Part shown: positions 8,152 through 16,801 of the stretch, in pieces | How the letters are laid out: the number at the start of each line of letters is the position of its first letter | Position numbering within the stretch: position 1 is the first letter of the stretch | Source: Paractinoplanes pyxinae | GTDB lineage: Bacteria > Actinomycetota > Actinomycetes > Mycobacteriales > Micromonosporaceae | Assembly: GCF_026626335.1 (NCBI RefSeq) | Contig: NZ_JAPNTZ010000005.1 | Location: 186,001 to 250,000, forward strand | DNA length: 64,000 nt | Direction: 5' to 3' | The notes under the pieces: model-generated | Seen by the model: the letters and a program-made list of their open reading frames with translations, nothing else | What the model was told of the DNA's origin: nothing | Databases searched by the model: none | Made by a program: the position numbers and the translations under genes

Positions 8152-8188
8152 GAAAACGGTAGGTCGCGGCTGGATGCTGGTTCTGCTT

Positions 8189-8208
8189 CACGAGGTGGCG
8201 GCCTCGTG
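8189..8208 (+). other. small inverted repeat downstream of the Nudix gene
   Basis: CACGAGG (8189-8195) and CCTCGTG (8202-8208) form a 7-bp hairpin with a 6-nt loop between the NrtR-like gene and the next phosphorylase gene. It may be a weak terminator or a leader hairpin. No promoter is obvious between the genes. Confidence 0.35.
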
Positions 8209-8237
8209 GGCTGCCCGCGGAAGGAAGCGCAGACTCG

Positions 8238-9434
8238 ATGTTGATCGACGCCCTGATCATCACCGCGCTTCCCCGCGAGCTCGAAGCCGCCGAGGCGGCC
8301 GGCAATCGCCTCGGCGGCGTCGAGTGGCAGCCGCAGACGGCCGGCTCGCTGCCCTACCTGGCCGGCAAGTTCGGGCCGCTCGCGATCGCCCTGGCCCGGC
8401 CGGTGCGCATGGGCCCGCGGGTCACCGGCCCGCTCGCGACCACGCTGACCGATCTGCTCCGGCCGCGCTGCCTGGCCATGAGCGGGGTGTGCGCGGGCAA
8501 CCCGGCCGAGTGCGCGCCCGGCGACGTCATCGTGGCGTCCTCCGCTTACGAGTACGACGAGGGTCTGCAGACCGCGGGCGGCTTCCAGGGCGACCACCAG
8601 CAGTACCCACAAGACACCCGCTGGATCCGCGCCGCTCAGGACTTCGACCCCACCGAACTGCCGAGCTACGGGCCGGCCACCGAGGAATCGTCGCGGATCT
8701 GGCTGCTGGAAAGGCTTCTGCGCGGCCAGGATCCGCGCCTGCATCCGGCACGCGAGCGCTACTTCCCCCGGGGCACGTGGGCCCACCGGCTCGAGAAATG
8801 GGCGGCAGCCGGGCTGATCACTTTCGCCGACGGGGTGCTGGCGCTGACCCCGGCCGGCGGCACCACCATCCGGCACCTGCTGGCCCGTGACGTGGACGGG
8901 CCCGACCGGCTGCCGTTCGCCGTGCTGGACGGGCCGATGGCCAGCGGCAGCGCGGTGCAACGGGACGAGGGCGTCTGGAGCCGGCTGCGCTCGATGGGCG
9001 TACGCAAATTGTTGGGTCTCGAGATGGAGGCGGCGACCGTCGCCACGGTGGCTCATCAGCGCCACGTGCCGCACTGGCTGGTGGCCAAGGGCGTGATGGA
9101 CCACGCCGATCTGAGCAAGGACGACCGCTTCAAAGAGTTCGCGGCGCGCGCCTCGGCCGAGGTTCTGTTCACCTTGCTGAGCCGGCTGCTACCGGTCGAC
9201 GGCACCGCAGAGGTGCCGGGCGCCGCCAAACTTCAGGTGCTGCGCGGGCTGATCTACGACTGGCACGACCTGGCCGACCTGCTCGGGGTGCCGCCGTTCG
9301 ACGTCTACAAGTTCACCCGCGGCGACGAACCGCGCTCGCTGTGGGCCTGGCTCGAAGTGCGCGGGCGCCTCGGCGAGATGCCGGGCGCCCTCGACGAGAT
9401 TGGCCGCACCGACCTCGCCGACCGGCTGCGCTGA
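8238..9434 (+). CDS. phosphorylase-fold effector with inserted segment and C-terminal Death-like domain
   Basis: 398 residues from ATG 8238, with GGAAGGAAG about 10 nt upstream. Residues 1-110 begin a nucleoside phosphorylase fold (DALIITALPRELEAAE, then LAMSGVCAGNPAECAPGDVI). Residues ~130-235 are an insert; part of it (HRLEKWAAAGLITFADGVLA, then LTPAG) looks like a winged helix. The fold then resumes with LGLEMEAATVATVAHQ (nucleoside-binding Glu) and VAKGVMDHAD (catalytic Asp). Residues ~330-398 are a helical tail (LIYDWHDLADLLGVPPFDVY ... LWAWLEVRGRLGEMP ... GRTDLADRL) like the effector-associated or Death-like adaptor domains of bacterial conflict proteins. Those families couple phosphorylase-like effectors to partners by homotypic tails. 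No partner with the same tail is visible here. Confidence 0.75.
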   Translation: MLIDALIITALPRELEAAEAAGNRLGGVEWQPQTAGSLPYLAGKFGPLAIALARPVRMGPRVTGPLATTLTDLLRPRCLAMSGVCAGNPAECAPGDVIVASSAYEYDEGLQTAGGFQGDHQQYPQDTRWIRAAQDFDPTELPSYGPATEESSRIWLLERLLRGQDPRLHPARERYFPRGTWAHRLEKWAAAGLITFADGVLALTPAGGTTIRHLLARDVDGPDRLPFAVLDGPMASGSAVQRDEGVWSRLRSMGVRKLLGLEMEAATVATVAHQRHVPHWLVAKGVMDHADLSKDDRFKEFAARASAEVLFTLLSRLLPVDGTAEVPGAAKLQVLRGLIYDWHDLADLLGVPPFDVYKFTRGDEPRSLWAWLEVRGRLGEMPGALDEIGRTDLADRLR

Positions 9435-9437
9435 GGT

Positions 9438-10754
9438 CTACGCCGGTTTCTGCAGGCTGGTGCTCGCGGGTGGCGGCACGGCGGGATCGTTGTTCAGCTC
9501 GGCCGTCGACGGCTCGTCGTCCTCGCCGGGGTCCTCTGTGCCCGGTGGCTCGCGGTCCGGAGTGGGCGCGCCGTCCGGATGGGCGAACAGATAGCGGACC
9601 GCCGTGTTGAGAACGGCCAGCAACGGTACGGCGATCAGGCCGCCGACGATGCCGGCCAGCACGACGCCGGCGGCAATGGCCAGGATCACCGCCAACGGGT
9701 GCAGGGCGACGGCCCGGCCCATGATGAGCGGCTGCAGCACGTGCCCCTCGAGCTGCTGGACGGCGATGACCACGCCCAGCAGGATCAGCGCCTTCACCGG
9801 GCCCACCGTGACCAGGGCGACCAGGCAGGCGACGGCGCCGCTGACCGTGGCGCCGACCACCGGGATGAAGGCGCCCAGGAAGACCAGCGCGGCCAGCGGC
9901 AGAGCCAGCGGCACCCGCAGCACGAACAGGCCGATGCCGATGCCGATCGCGTCGACAAAGGCCACGAGCACGGTCGCGTGCACGTACGAGACCAGCGTGT
10001 GCCACGAGTAGTGGCCGGCCCGGGCGGTGGGCGTCCGGGCGCCGCGCGGCAGCAGCCGGCACAGGAACCGCCAGATCTGGTCGCCGTCCCGCAGGAAGAA
10101 GAACAACGTGAACAAGGTCAGGAAGAAGCCGGTGCCGACCTCGCCGATCGTCGTCGCCGTGGTCAGCGCGCCCGAGGTCAGCGCCCCGCGGTTCGAGGTG
10201 ATGGCGGTCTGCGCCTCGGAGATCGCGTTGTTGATCTGATCCTGCGACAGATGCAGCGGCCCGCGGGCCAGCCAGTCCTGCACCTGGCGGACGCCGTCAC
10301 CCACCTGCGAGCTCAACGCGTCGAGCTGCGAGATGAACGTGTTGATGATCAGGCCCAGGCCGCCGAACACCACGATCAACGCGGTCACCAGCACCAGAGC
10401 GGCCGACAAGGACCGGCCCATGCCCCGATGGCGCAGCCAGGCCGCGACCGGCTGGAACATGGCGGCCAGCAGCACGGCCACCACCACCGGGATGATGACC
10501 AGGTCGAGCCGGGCGATCACCTGCAACAGCAGCCAGCCGACGGCGAAGAACAGAACGATCCGCCAGGCCCAGGCGCCGGCCACCCGGATCGGGCGGGGCA
10601 GGCCGTCCTCGTCACGCGGCGAGGCGTCGACCATGACAACCGGCGTGGCCGTGGCGGCGGCCGACTCGTCGAGGAAGGGCGGCGGCTGCGCCCCCAAGCG
10701 TGCCTGCTCCATCCGGGCCCGAGCCCGCTCGCGTACCTCGTCGATCCAGGCCAT
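9438..10754 (-). CDS. AI-2E family (UPF0118) permease
   Basis: 438 residues from ATG 10754. A charged N-terminal tail (about 65 residues) precedes two helices (IVLFFAVGWLLLQVIARL, then LVIIPVVVAVLLAAM), a third around residue 118, a long extracytoplasmic loop, and a C-terminal bundle of five or more helices. That bundle has the conserved FLGAFIPVVGATVSG and QQLEGHVLQPLIMG motifs of the AI-2E/YhhT/TqsA superfamily. The last 50 residues are acidic and Pro-rich. Such proteins export small molecules or ions; the substrate is not predictable. It is convergent with the phosphorylase gene, with only 3 nt between stops, and its promoter lies in the 291-nt gap to 11046. Confidence 0.9.
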   Translation of the reverse strand: MAWIDEVRERARARMEQARLGAQPPPFLDESAAATATPVVMVDASPRDEDGLPRPIRVAGAWAWRIVLFFAVGWLLLQVIARLDLVIIPVVVAVLLAAMFQPVAAWLRHRGMGRSLSAALVLVTALIVVFGGLGLIINTFISQLDALSSQVGDGVRQVQDWLARGPLHLSQDQINNAISEAQTAITSNRGALTSGALTTATTIGEVGTGFFLTLFTLFFFLRDGDQIWRFLCRLLPRGARTPTARAGHYSWHTLVSYVHATVLVAFVDAIGIGIGLFVLRVPLALPLAALVFLGAFIPVVGATVSGAVACLVALVTVGPVKALILLGVVIAVQQLEGHVLQPLIMGRAVALHPLAVILAIAAGVVLAGIVGGLIAVPLLAVLNTAVRYLFAHPDGAPTPDREPPGTEDPGEDDEPSTAELNNDPAVPPPASTSLQKPA

Positions 10755-11045
10755 CCGGTCCTTCTTCCCGCAGCACCAATCCGGGTGCGGGGTACCCCGG
10801 TGCCGAAATGGGAAACACCGGGCCAGACGCGACGTCCATTACTTCAGGGCCGTACGCCTTTTCGGCCGAGTGCGACTTCGGACCTCAATGTACGAATCGA
10901 GCGCGCCGAGGAGGCCCGGAATACCCGCTCCGGCGCAGGTCATGCACGGTCTCGAGAGTTCCCCATAATTGCCGTCGAATAGCGCATTCCTGTGCTGAGC
11001 TGTTGCGGACCCGAGGAAGTCGGAAACCCGAAAGGAATCAGGCAG

Positions 11046-11903
11046 ATGCGCAAGAAAGATCGCCGGCTCACCGCCGGCGCGGGCCTGCTGGCCGGAGCCG
11101 TGCTCGCGCTGGGGCCGGCCTCGGCCGCGCTGGCCAACGAGCCGGACCCGGCAGGCGGCTCCCACGACGCCCCGAACGTCGTGGTGATCATCCTGGGCAG
11201 CCTGGAGGGCCTGCCGCAGATGATGGGGTGGCCTTCTCAGCCCGGCTGGCCCGGTGGCCCGCAGCCCGGTGGCCCGCAGCCTGGTGGCCCGCAGCCCGGT
11301 GGCCCGCAGCCTGGTGGCCCGCAGCCCGGTGGCCCGCAGCCTGGCGGGGCGCAGCCTGGCGGGGCGCAGCCTGGCGGGCCGGCGCCGACCAGTTCTCAGC
11401 CTGGCGGCCCGGGCCCTACCGATAATGAGGCCGGCGCGCCCGAGCCAGGCTCGGCCGTTCCTGGCGAGCCGACCCAGAACCCCACGACGGCGCCCGTTCC
11501 GACAACGACGCCGAGCCCGGCTGATACGACCACGCCGGCCGACACGACAGCTCCCGCCGACACGACCGCTCCCACGACCGCTCCGGCTGACACGACGGCT
11601 CCCGCCGACAACACTGCCCCGGCGGGCAACGTCGCCCCGACGGACACCACAGCGCCCACGGACACCGCAGCCCCGGTCGACACCACGGCCCCGGTCACGG
11701 CAGGAAACGGCGCAACCGTTCCGACCGACACCGCAGCGCCCGCCGACGTGAACCCGCCGGCCGACACCGCCACCGGCACGACTACGGAGCCGGCGACCAC
11801 GGAGAGCCCGAACGCCACCGGCGTGGACCTCACCGGCACAGAGACGACGCTCAACGGCACCGCCGGAACGCCCGCGACCGCCGGCGCCGCGCCCGTGGGC
11901 TGA
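11046..11903 (+). CDS. secreted Pro/Gly- and Thr-rich repeat protein
   Basis: 285 residues from ATG 11046, preceded by AAAGGAATCAGG. A Sec signal peptide (MRKKDRRLTAGAGLLAGAVLALG, cleaved near ALA-NE) is followed by about 30 residues ending in VVVIILGSLEGLPQMM. Then come a collagen-like array of GGPQP/GGAQP pentapeptides (about residues 70-120) and a mucin-like Thr/Ala/Pro/Asp region of TTAPADT repeats. No folded domain or LPXTG-type anchor is visible, although the end is mildly hydrophobic. A cell-wall spacer or surface stalk is likely. The array is an 18-nt/15-nt repeat at DNA level, so its length may vary between strains. A strong hairpin follows the gene. Confidence 0.8.
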   Translation: MRKKDRRLTAGAGLLAGAVLALGPASAALANEPDPAGGSHDAPNVVVIILGSLEGLPQMMGWPSQPGWPGGPQPGGPQPGGPQPGGPQPGGPQPGGPQPGGAQPGGAQPGGPAPTSSQPGGPGPTDNEAGAPEPGSAVPGEPTQNPTTAPVPTTTPSPADTTTPADTTAPADTTAPTTAPADTTAPADNTAPAGNVAPTDTTAPTDTAAPVDTTAPVTAGNGATVPTDTAAPADVNPPADTATGTTTEPATTESPNATGVDLTGTETTLNGTAGTPATAGAAPVG

Positions 11904-11926
11904 CCACCCGCGTACCGAATCGACAT

Positions 11927-11956
11927 GGGCCGACGCTCCCGCTGGAGCGCCGGCCC
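11927..11956 (+). terminator. rho-independent-like terminator
   Basis: GGGCCGACGCTCC (11927-11939) pairs with GGAGCGCCGGCCC (11944-11956) around CGCT with one A/C mismatch. The flanking CGAC/GTCG can extend the stem. It lies 24 nt past the stop of the repeat protein gene and is likely bidirectional with the convergent dehydrogenase gene. Confidence 0.75.
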
Positions 11957-12101
11957 GTCGTGCAAGATCGCACCATCACATGATCAATAAAGAATCCGAC
12001 CCCGCCACTCCCAAGGGGGAGCCCCCGTGGTCATTTTCTCGTAAGTGCCCATGATCGTGCTGATGGCCTGTGGACAACCCGGAACTGTGGAAAAGCCGCG
12101 C

Positions 12102-14168
12102 CTAAGCCGCCGGTGTGCCCGTGACCGTCAAGTTGCGCAGGCGGCCCCGGTTGTCGAACGAGCCGAAACCGACCCGCCCCGACGTGAACGTGGTGTCCCG
12201 GGCCGTCATCAGCGGATCCGACGACCCGTCCACGTACACCGCGATCTCCCCCGTCGCGGGCAGGTGCTTCACCCGTACGTCGTGCCAGCGCTCGTCGACG
12301 ATGGCCGGGTTCGCTCCTCGGGAGCGGCCGTTCCACTGGTAGTCGATGCGCTCGCGGTCGGCGTTGTTGACCTTGAAGATGCCGTTGTGGGGCAGGATCG
12401 TGTTGTCGGTCGACAGGTGCGCGTAGTAGAACTCCGTGTCGGACTTGTAGCCGAACACGATGATCACGTCGCGGTTGGTCAGCGTCACCGGCTCGTCCAG
12501 CCGCACCTGGGCGCGGATGTCCACCGACTTCCATTCAGGGCCGGCGGTCAGTACGGCGTACTCGAACGGCCGGCGCGGGCCGGGGCGCTCGCTGCCCGCC
12601 TCGGCCAGGATCACCTGGCCGTTGGTGAACTGCCACTTGGCCGGGGTGACCGGCGCCCAGTTCGATGCCCGCGGGGCCGGGGCGATCCGGGTGTGCCCGG
12701 CCGAGGCCGCCGCGAAGGTCCTGGTTCCCGTCACCTTCCAGATCTTGCCATTGGCCTTGGCCAGGATGTAGAGCTCACCCCTCGCGTCGGTGCCGAAGCG
12801 CAGGTCGACGCGGTTGGGGTCGCCGGGCGCGCCGGGGCTGGACAGGTCCTGCATGCGCACCGGGGTGCCGTCCGGGGTGAACAGGTTGAGGCGGTGAATC
12901 GTGGCCGGCGTACGGCCCCGGCGCATTTCCGACGCCTCGGTGTAGAGCACCCGCCCGTCGACGAGGTCGCCGAAGACGTACTTGCCAAGCAGGGCCGGCA
13001 CGTCGTGGCCGCGGTAGACGAAGCCACCGGCCACCGCGACGCCCACGTCGGAGGTGCAGTTCCAGCCGGGGGCCGGGTTGTGGTCGTACGCCGCGACCGG
13101 GTACGTGTAGCCGCTGTCATCAGCCGGCAGCGGGAACAGACGGTCGCACGGGGTGGCCGGCGTCTTGTCGAAGACGAACGCGCCCTCGCGCTCGCTCCAG
13201 CCCATGTTGTCGCCGGCCCGCACCTCGTAGATGGCCTCGATGGCGTGTTCGCCGATGTGGCCGAGGTAGAGCCGGCCGGTGGCGCGGTCCCAGCTGAACC
13301 GGTGCGGGTCCCGATAGCCGTACGAGTAAATTTCGCCCGCCTTGCCGGCCTGCCCGGCGAAGGGGTTGTCGCTCGGGATGCCGTACTTCCCGTTGGGCGA
13401 GTTGTTCCCAGCCGGGTCGATCCGCAGCAGCTTGCCGTGCGGGATGGCCAGGTTCTGCGGGTCGGTGTTGTTCACACCCTGGCCGCCGTCGCCCACGGCG
13501 AGGTAGAGCTTGCCGTACTCGGAAGTGCCCTTGCGTGCGGTCGGGTTGAAGTTGATTTCCTGGATGCCGTGGATCTGCCCGCCGAAGCCGATCCGCAGCA
13601 GTTCGCGGTGGGTGCCCGCGAACGTGTCGGCGGCCGGGTTCGTGGCCTTCCACTCGTTGATGACGCCGTGGAAGAGCACGTTCGCCTGGGCGTAGTCGGG
13701 CACCGCGGTGGTCTGCGACGCCTGCTCGGTGTGGATCGTGTAGAACAGGCCGTTGCGCTTGAAGTCCGGGTGGAACGCGACGTAGCCGAAGCCCTGCCCG
13801 AGCCCGCGGCCCGAGAAGAACTGCGGGGCGAAGGTGGCGGCCACGTCGAGATAGACGCTGGGGACGCCGTTCTTCACGATGTAGAGGTTGCCGTTCAGGT
13901 CGGGCACCGCGCGGCGCCCGGAGCCGTCGGGCAGCTCCATGATGGTGTTGATGCGGGCCACCCGGTTGAGCCGCTGGTCGATCAGCGGCGGGTTGGTCTC
14001 GCTCTTGGGGAACTGCGCGTACTCGGTCAGGACGAGGCCGAGCTTCGAGGTGACCGGCTCGGTGGGAATCGGGTCGTAGATCGGGGCCGGGTCGGCGGCG
14101 TACGCCGGCACACCGACCAATGTGGACAACAGCACCGCACCGGCGGCAGCTATGGCAAACCTGCGCAT
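12102..14168 (-). CDS. secreted PQQ-type glucose/sorbosone dehydrogenase with C-terminal jelly-roll domain
   Basis: 688 residues from ATG 14168, with AGGAG at ideal distance. The signal peptide ends near AYA-AD. Residues ~45-460 form the six-bladed propeller of soluble aldose sugar dehydrogenases: FGYVAFHPDFKRNG, GQIHGIQEINFNP, LYLAVGDGGQG, YSYGYRDPHRFSWD and LGHIGEHAIEAIYEV. Cysteine pairs occur around TPCDRLF and WNCTSD. Residues ~480-688 form a LamG/DUF1080-like beta sandwich, probably for carbohydrate binding. The enzyme would oxidise sugars outside the cell with PQQ. No PQQ biosynthesis genes are in view, so the cofactor could be imported or absent. The LamG protein gene ends 8 nt upstream, implying one operon. 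Confidence 0.85.
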   Translation of the reverse strand: MRRFAIAAAGAVLLSTLVGVPAYAADPAPIYDPIPTEPVTSKLGLVLTEYAQFPKSETNPPLIDQRLNRVARINTIMELPDGSGRRAVPDLNGNLYIVKNGVPSVYLDVAATFAPQFFSGRGLGQGFGYVAFHPDFKRNGLFYTIHTEQASQTTAVPDYAQANVLFHGVINEWKATNPAADTFAGTHRELLRIGFGGQIHGIQEINFNPTARKGTSEYGKLYLAVGDGGQGVNNTDPQNLAIPHGKLLRIDPAGNNSPNGKYGIPSDNPFAGQAGKAGEIYSYGYRDPHRFSWDRATGRLYLGHIGEHAIEAIYEVRAGDNMGWSEREGAFVFDKTPATPCDRLFPLPADDSGYTYPVAAYDHNPAPGWNCTSDVGVAVAGGFVYRGHDVPALLGKYVFGDLVDGRVLYTEASEMRRGRTPATIHRLNLFTPDGTPVRMQDLSSPGAPGDPNRVDLRFGTDARGELYILAKANGKIWKVTGTRTFAAASAGHTRIAPAPRASNWAPVTPAKWQFTNGQVILAEAGSERPGPRRPFEYAVLTAGPEWKSVDIRAQVRLDEPVTLTNRDVIIVFGYKSDTEFYYAHLSTDNTILPHNGIFKVNNADRERIDYQWNGRSRGANPAIVDERWHDVRVKHLPATGEIAVYVDGSSDPLMTARDTTFTSGRVGFGSFDNRGRLRNLTVTGTPAA

Positions 14169-14176
14169 GGAGACTC

Positions 14177-15091
14177 CTAGAAGAGGCGGAACTGGTTCGC
14201 GACCTCGCGAGCGGAGAGCGAGCGGTCGAGGAACATCAGTGCGTCCATCCGGCAGTCGCACGGATTGCGTTCGAGCGTGTTCTGCGGGAAGCTCCCGCCG
14301 ATCTTGATGCCGCGGGCGTCGGCGGCGCTGGTGACGTGCGGGCCGGGCCCGTTGATCAGCCAGGGGTCGTCATTGCGGGTGTACGAGCCGGGGACCGCTT
14401 TCCCGTTGCGGTAGAGCGCCATCGTCCCCTGGGTGAAGTCGAACGTGGCGGTCAGGTGCACCCACTTGTCCTTGGGCAGCAGCGTGCGCCAGTCCTCGGT
14501 CGCGGCGAACGTCTGCGAGTTGCCGCCGTCGATCCGGCGGCCCAGCGCGACCAGTTTCAGCTCGCCGTTGACGTCGATGAGTTCGAGCAGCGCCCGGACG
14601 GCGTGCCCGTCGGAGTCGCCGGTGAGCACGCCGGCCAGGCCGATCGCGTTGAAGCCGGCCGCCGGGCGGTCCATGGAACGCTTGAACCAGCCCATGACCG
14701 TGGCGCCCTCGGCGTTGCTGAAGGGTCGCAGCGTACGGACGCCGCTGGCCGAATAGATGCCGGCCTTCCAGTCGTCGTTCCCGGTCACGCCCGGGTTGAC
14801 CTGCTTGGTCAGGAGAACGCGCCCACCCCCGGGATAGGCGCGGTCGGCGACCCGCATGGCGGTCCCGCCGTTGACCAGTTCGATCTCGGTGCTGGATCGG
14901 CCCTGGTCCTGCTCGAGCGCGGGGTCGCCGCGCAGCGGATGGTCGAAGTCGTAGTAGGCGACCAGGCTCGATCGCAGGGCGGGGTGGACGATGTCCGGGC
15001 CGGACCGGTTTCCGGCCGAGACGGGTGCCGCGGCCGCGGTGGCCGCAAGGACAGCGGCAGCCGCGACGGCGACGCGTCCGGTTCTTCGCAT
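14177..15091 (-). CDS. secreted LamG-domain protein
   Basis: 304 residues from ATG 15091 (GAGAGGTG upstream). A signal peptide (MRRTGRVAVAAAAVLAATAA, cleaved near VSA-GN) precedes a single LamG/concanavalin-like domain: LVAYYDFDHPLRGD at the start, GATVMGWFKR and WVHLTATFDFTQGTMALYRN in the middle, and MDALMFLDRSLSAREVANQF at the end, the usual LamG finish. No catalytic domain is present. It is the first gene of a two-gene operon with the sugar dehydrogenase, whose C-terminus has a related sandwich. The pair probably acts on the same extracellular polysaccharide or sugar surface. Confidence 0.8.
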   Translation of the reverse strand: MRRTGRVAVAAAAVLAATAAAAPVSAGNRSGPDIVHPALRSSLVAYYDFDHPLRGDPALEQDQGRSSTEIELVNGGTAMRVADRAYPGGGRVLLTKQVNPGVTGNDDWKAGIYSASGVRTLRPFSNAEGATVMGWFKRSMDRPAAGFNAIGLAGVLTGDSDGHAVRALLELIDVNGELKLVALGRRIDGGNSQTFAATEDWRTLLPKDKWVHLTATFDFTQGTMALYRNGKAVPGSYTRNDDPWLINGPGPHVTSAADARGIKIGGSFPQNTLERNPCDCRMDALMFLDRSLSAREVANQFRLF

Positions 15092-15209
15092 GACACGCAC
15101 CTCTCGTTGTGGGACAGGTGGCTCCTGGCATTCGCCCGGCGCTTCTTGCTCGGGCGGTCCGCTTCCTCTACCGGTGGGCCGAGCCGGCTTTGCGGTACGG
15201 TGGACCGCC

Positions 15210-15950
15210 TCAGACGACGGGCGGTTTCTCGGCGGGACGGCCGCCGAGGTAGAGCTCCCCGAGCTGGGGGTCGGCCAGCAGGTCGGCCGCCGGTCCGGAG
15301 ATGTGCACGCGCCCGAGGTCGAGCACGCACCCGAGGTCGGCGGTCTGCAGCGCGCGCCGGGCGTTCTGCTCCACCAGCAGCACCGCCGTCCCGGCGTCAC
15401 GCATCCGCACGACCTGTTCGAAGATGGTGCTGGTGGCCTTGGGGTCGAGCCCCATGGACGGCTCGTCGAGCAGCACGACCTTGGGGTCGACCATGAGCGA
15501 ACGCGCGAACTCGACCTGTTTCTGCTGCCCGCCCGAGAGCAGGCCGGCCAGCGAATGCCACCGCTCCCCCACCACGGGGAACAGCTCTTTGACGAAGGCC
15601 GCTCGTTTCGCGCGTTTGGCTTTGTCGGTGAGCGTGTAGCCGCCGAGCAGCACGTTCTCTTCGACGGTCATCTCGCGGAACACGCTGTGGCCCTGAAGCA
15701 CCAAGGCGACGCCCTCGGCGAGCATCTTCTGCGGGCCGGCGCCGGTCATGTCCTTGCCGCCGACCATCACTTTGCCGGAGCGCGGGCCGAGCAGGCCGCT
15801 GGCCACCTTGAGCACCGTGGACTTGCCGGCGCCGTTCGGCCCGACCAGGCACACCACCGTGCCGGCGGGGACCTCGACGCTGAAGCCGCGCAGCACGGGG
15901 GCGGCCCGGCCGTACCCGGCCTGGACGTCGACCAGTTCGATCTCAGACAC
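15210..15950 (-). CDS. livF: branched-chain-type ABC transporter ATP-binding protein LivF
   Basis: 246 residues from GTG 15950; a TTG one codon earlier is possible. Walker A GPNGAGKST, signature LSGGQQKQ and Walker B VVLLDEPSMGLDP are intact. SMGLDP is the LivF-subgroup form, and the length of about 245 fits. The start overlaps the livG stop by 8 nt. Last gene of the livKHMGF-like operon. The true substrate could be amino acids, amides, urea or another polar solute. Confidence 0.9.
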   Translation of the reverse strand: MSEIELVDVQAGYGRAAPVLRGFSVEVPAGTVVCLVGPNGAGKSTVLKVASGLLGPRSGKVMVGGKDMTGAGPQKMLAEGVALVLQGHSVFREMTVEENVLLGGYTLTDKAKRAKRAAFVKELFPVVGERWHSLAGLLSGGQQKQVEFARSLMVDPKVVLLDEPSMGLDPKATSTIFEQVVRMRDAGTAVLLVEQNARRALQTADLGCVLDLGRVHISGPAADLLADPQLGELYLGGRPAEKPPVV

Positions 15951-16671
15951 CAAGGTAGGCCCCCAGCACTCGTTCGTCGGCGCGGATCTCGGCCGGCGGC
16001 CCGGCCGCGATGGGCCGCCCGCGGTCGAACACCACGATGTGATCGCTGATGCTCATGACCAGGTCCATGTTGTGCTCGACGATCACAAACGTGCGCCCCT
16101 CGGCGTTCAGCTCACGCACGAGCGTGCCGATGCGATCGAGCAGCGCCGGGTTGACGCCACCGGCCGGCTCGTCGAGCAGGATCGTGTCCGGTTCGGCCAT
16201 CAGAACGCCGGCCAGCTCGAGCAGCTTCTGCTGCCCCCACGACATGTTGCGCGCCTCGGCGTCGGCCAGGTGCTCGATGCCGAGCCGGGTGAGCCAGCCA
16301 TGGGCGCGTTCGGTCTCGTTCCGCCGGTGCGCACTGCGCAGCCCGTGCACCAACCCGCCCGGCCGAACAGCCGCAAGCACATTCTCGACGGCCGTCATGC
16401 GCGGAAAGACACGACAGAGCTGAAACGTACGCCCAACCCCCGCCCGCGCAACAACGTGCGGCGCCTTCCCGGTGAGGTCCCGCCCCCCGAACAGAACCGA
16501 CCCGCTGTCCGGCTTGATCATGCCCGTGACGCAGTTGAAGAACGTAGTCTTCCCACTGCCGTTCGGCCCGATCAGCGCGTTCACCTTGCCCGGCAGAAAC
16601 TCGACGTCAGCCCCGTCAATGGCGACCACGCCCCCGAACGCCTTCCGCAACTCCCGCGTTTCAAGCGTCAC
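15943..16671 (-). CDS. livG: branched-chain-type ABC transporter ATP-binding protein LivG
   Basis: 242 residues. I place the start at GTG 16671 because AGGAG lies 7 nt upstream; an in-frame GTG at 16677 is too close to it. Walker A is GPNGSGKTT, the signature region is MSWGQQKLLE (degenerate, as usual in LivG), and Walker B is TILLDEPAGGVNP. The Q-loop region GVGRTFQLCRVFP is typical. A 130-nt gap separates it from livM, unusually long within this operon and without a recognisable gene. Confidence 0.9.
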   Translation of the reverse strand: MTLETRELRKAFGGVVAIDGADVEFLPGKVNALIGPNGSGKTTFFNCVTGMIKPDSGSVLFGGRDLTGKAPHVVARAGVGRTFQLCRVFPRMTAVENVLAAVRPGGLVHGLRSAHRRNETERAHGWLTRLGIEHLADAEARNMSWGQQKLLELAGVLMAEPDTILLDEPAGGVNPALLDRIGTLVRELNAEGRTFVIVEHNMDLVMSISDHIVVFDRGRPIAAGPPAEIRADERVLGAYLGV

Positions 16672-16801
16672 GAGCACACTCCTTCACACTCGCGCACCAA
16701 CCGCACACCAAACGCGCAACCACCGACCGCCACCATCGCGCGGTCCTGCTTGACCGCCACGAACAACTTCGCGCAGTCGGATGCGCGTTTCGGCCTGAGC
16801 G

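Noticed and set aside
12045..14180. A 711-codon plus-strand frame over the sugar dehydrogenase gene
   Set aside because: Shadow of the real minus-strand gene, which has a signal peptide and clear propeller motifs.
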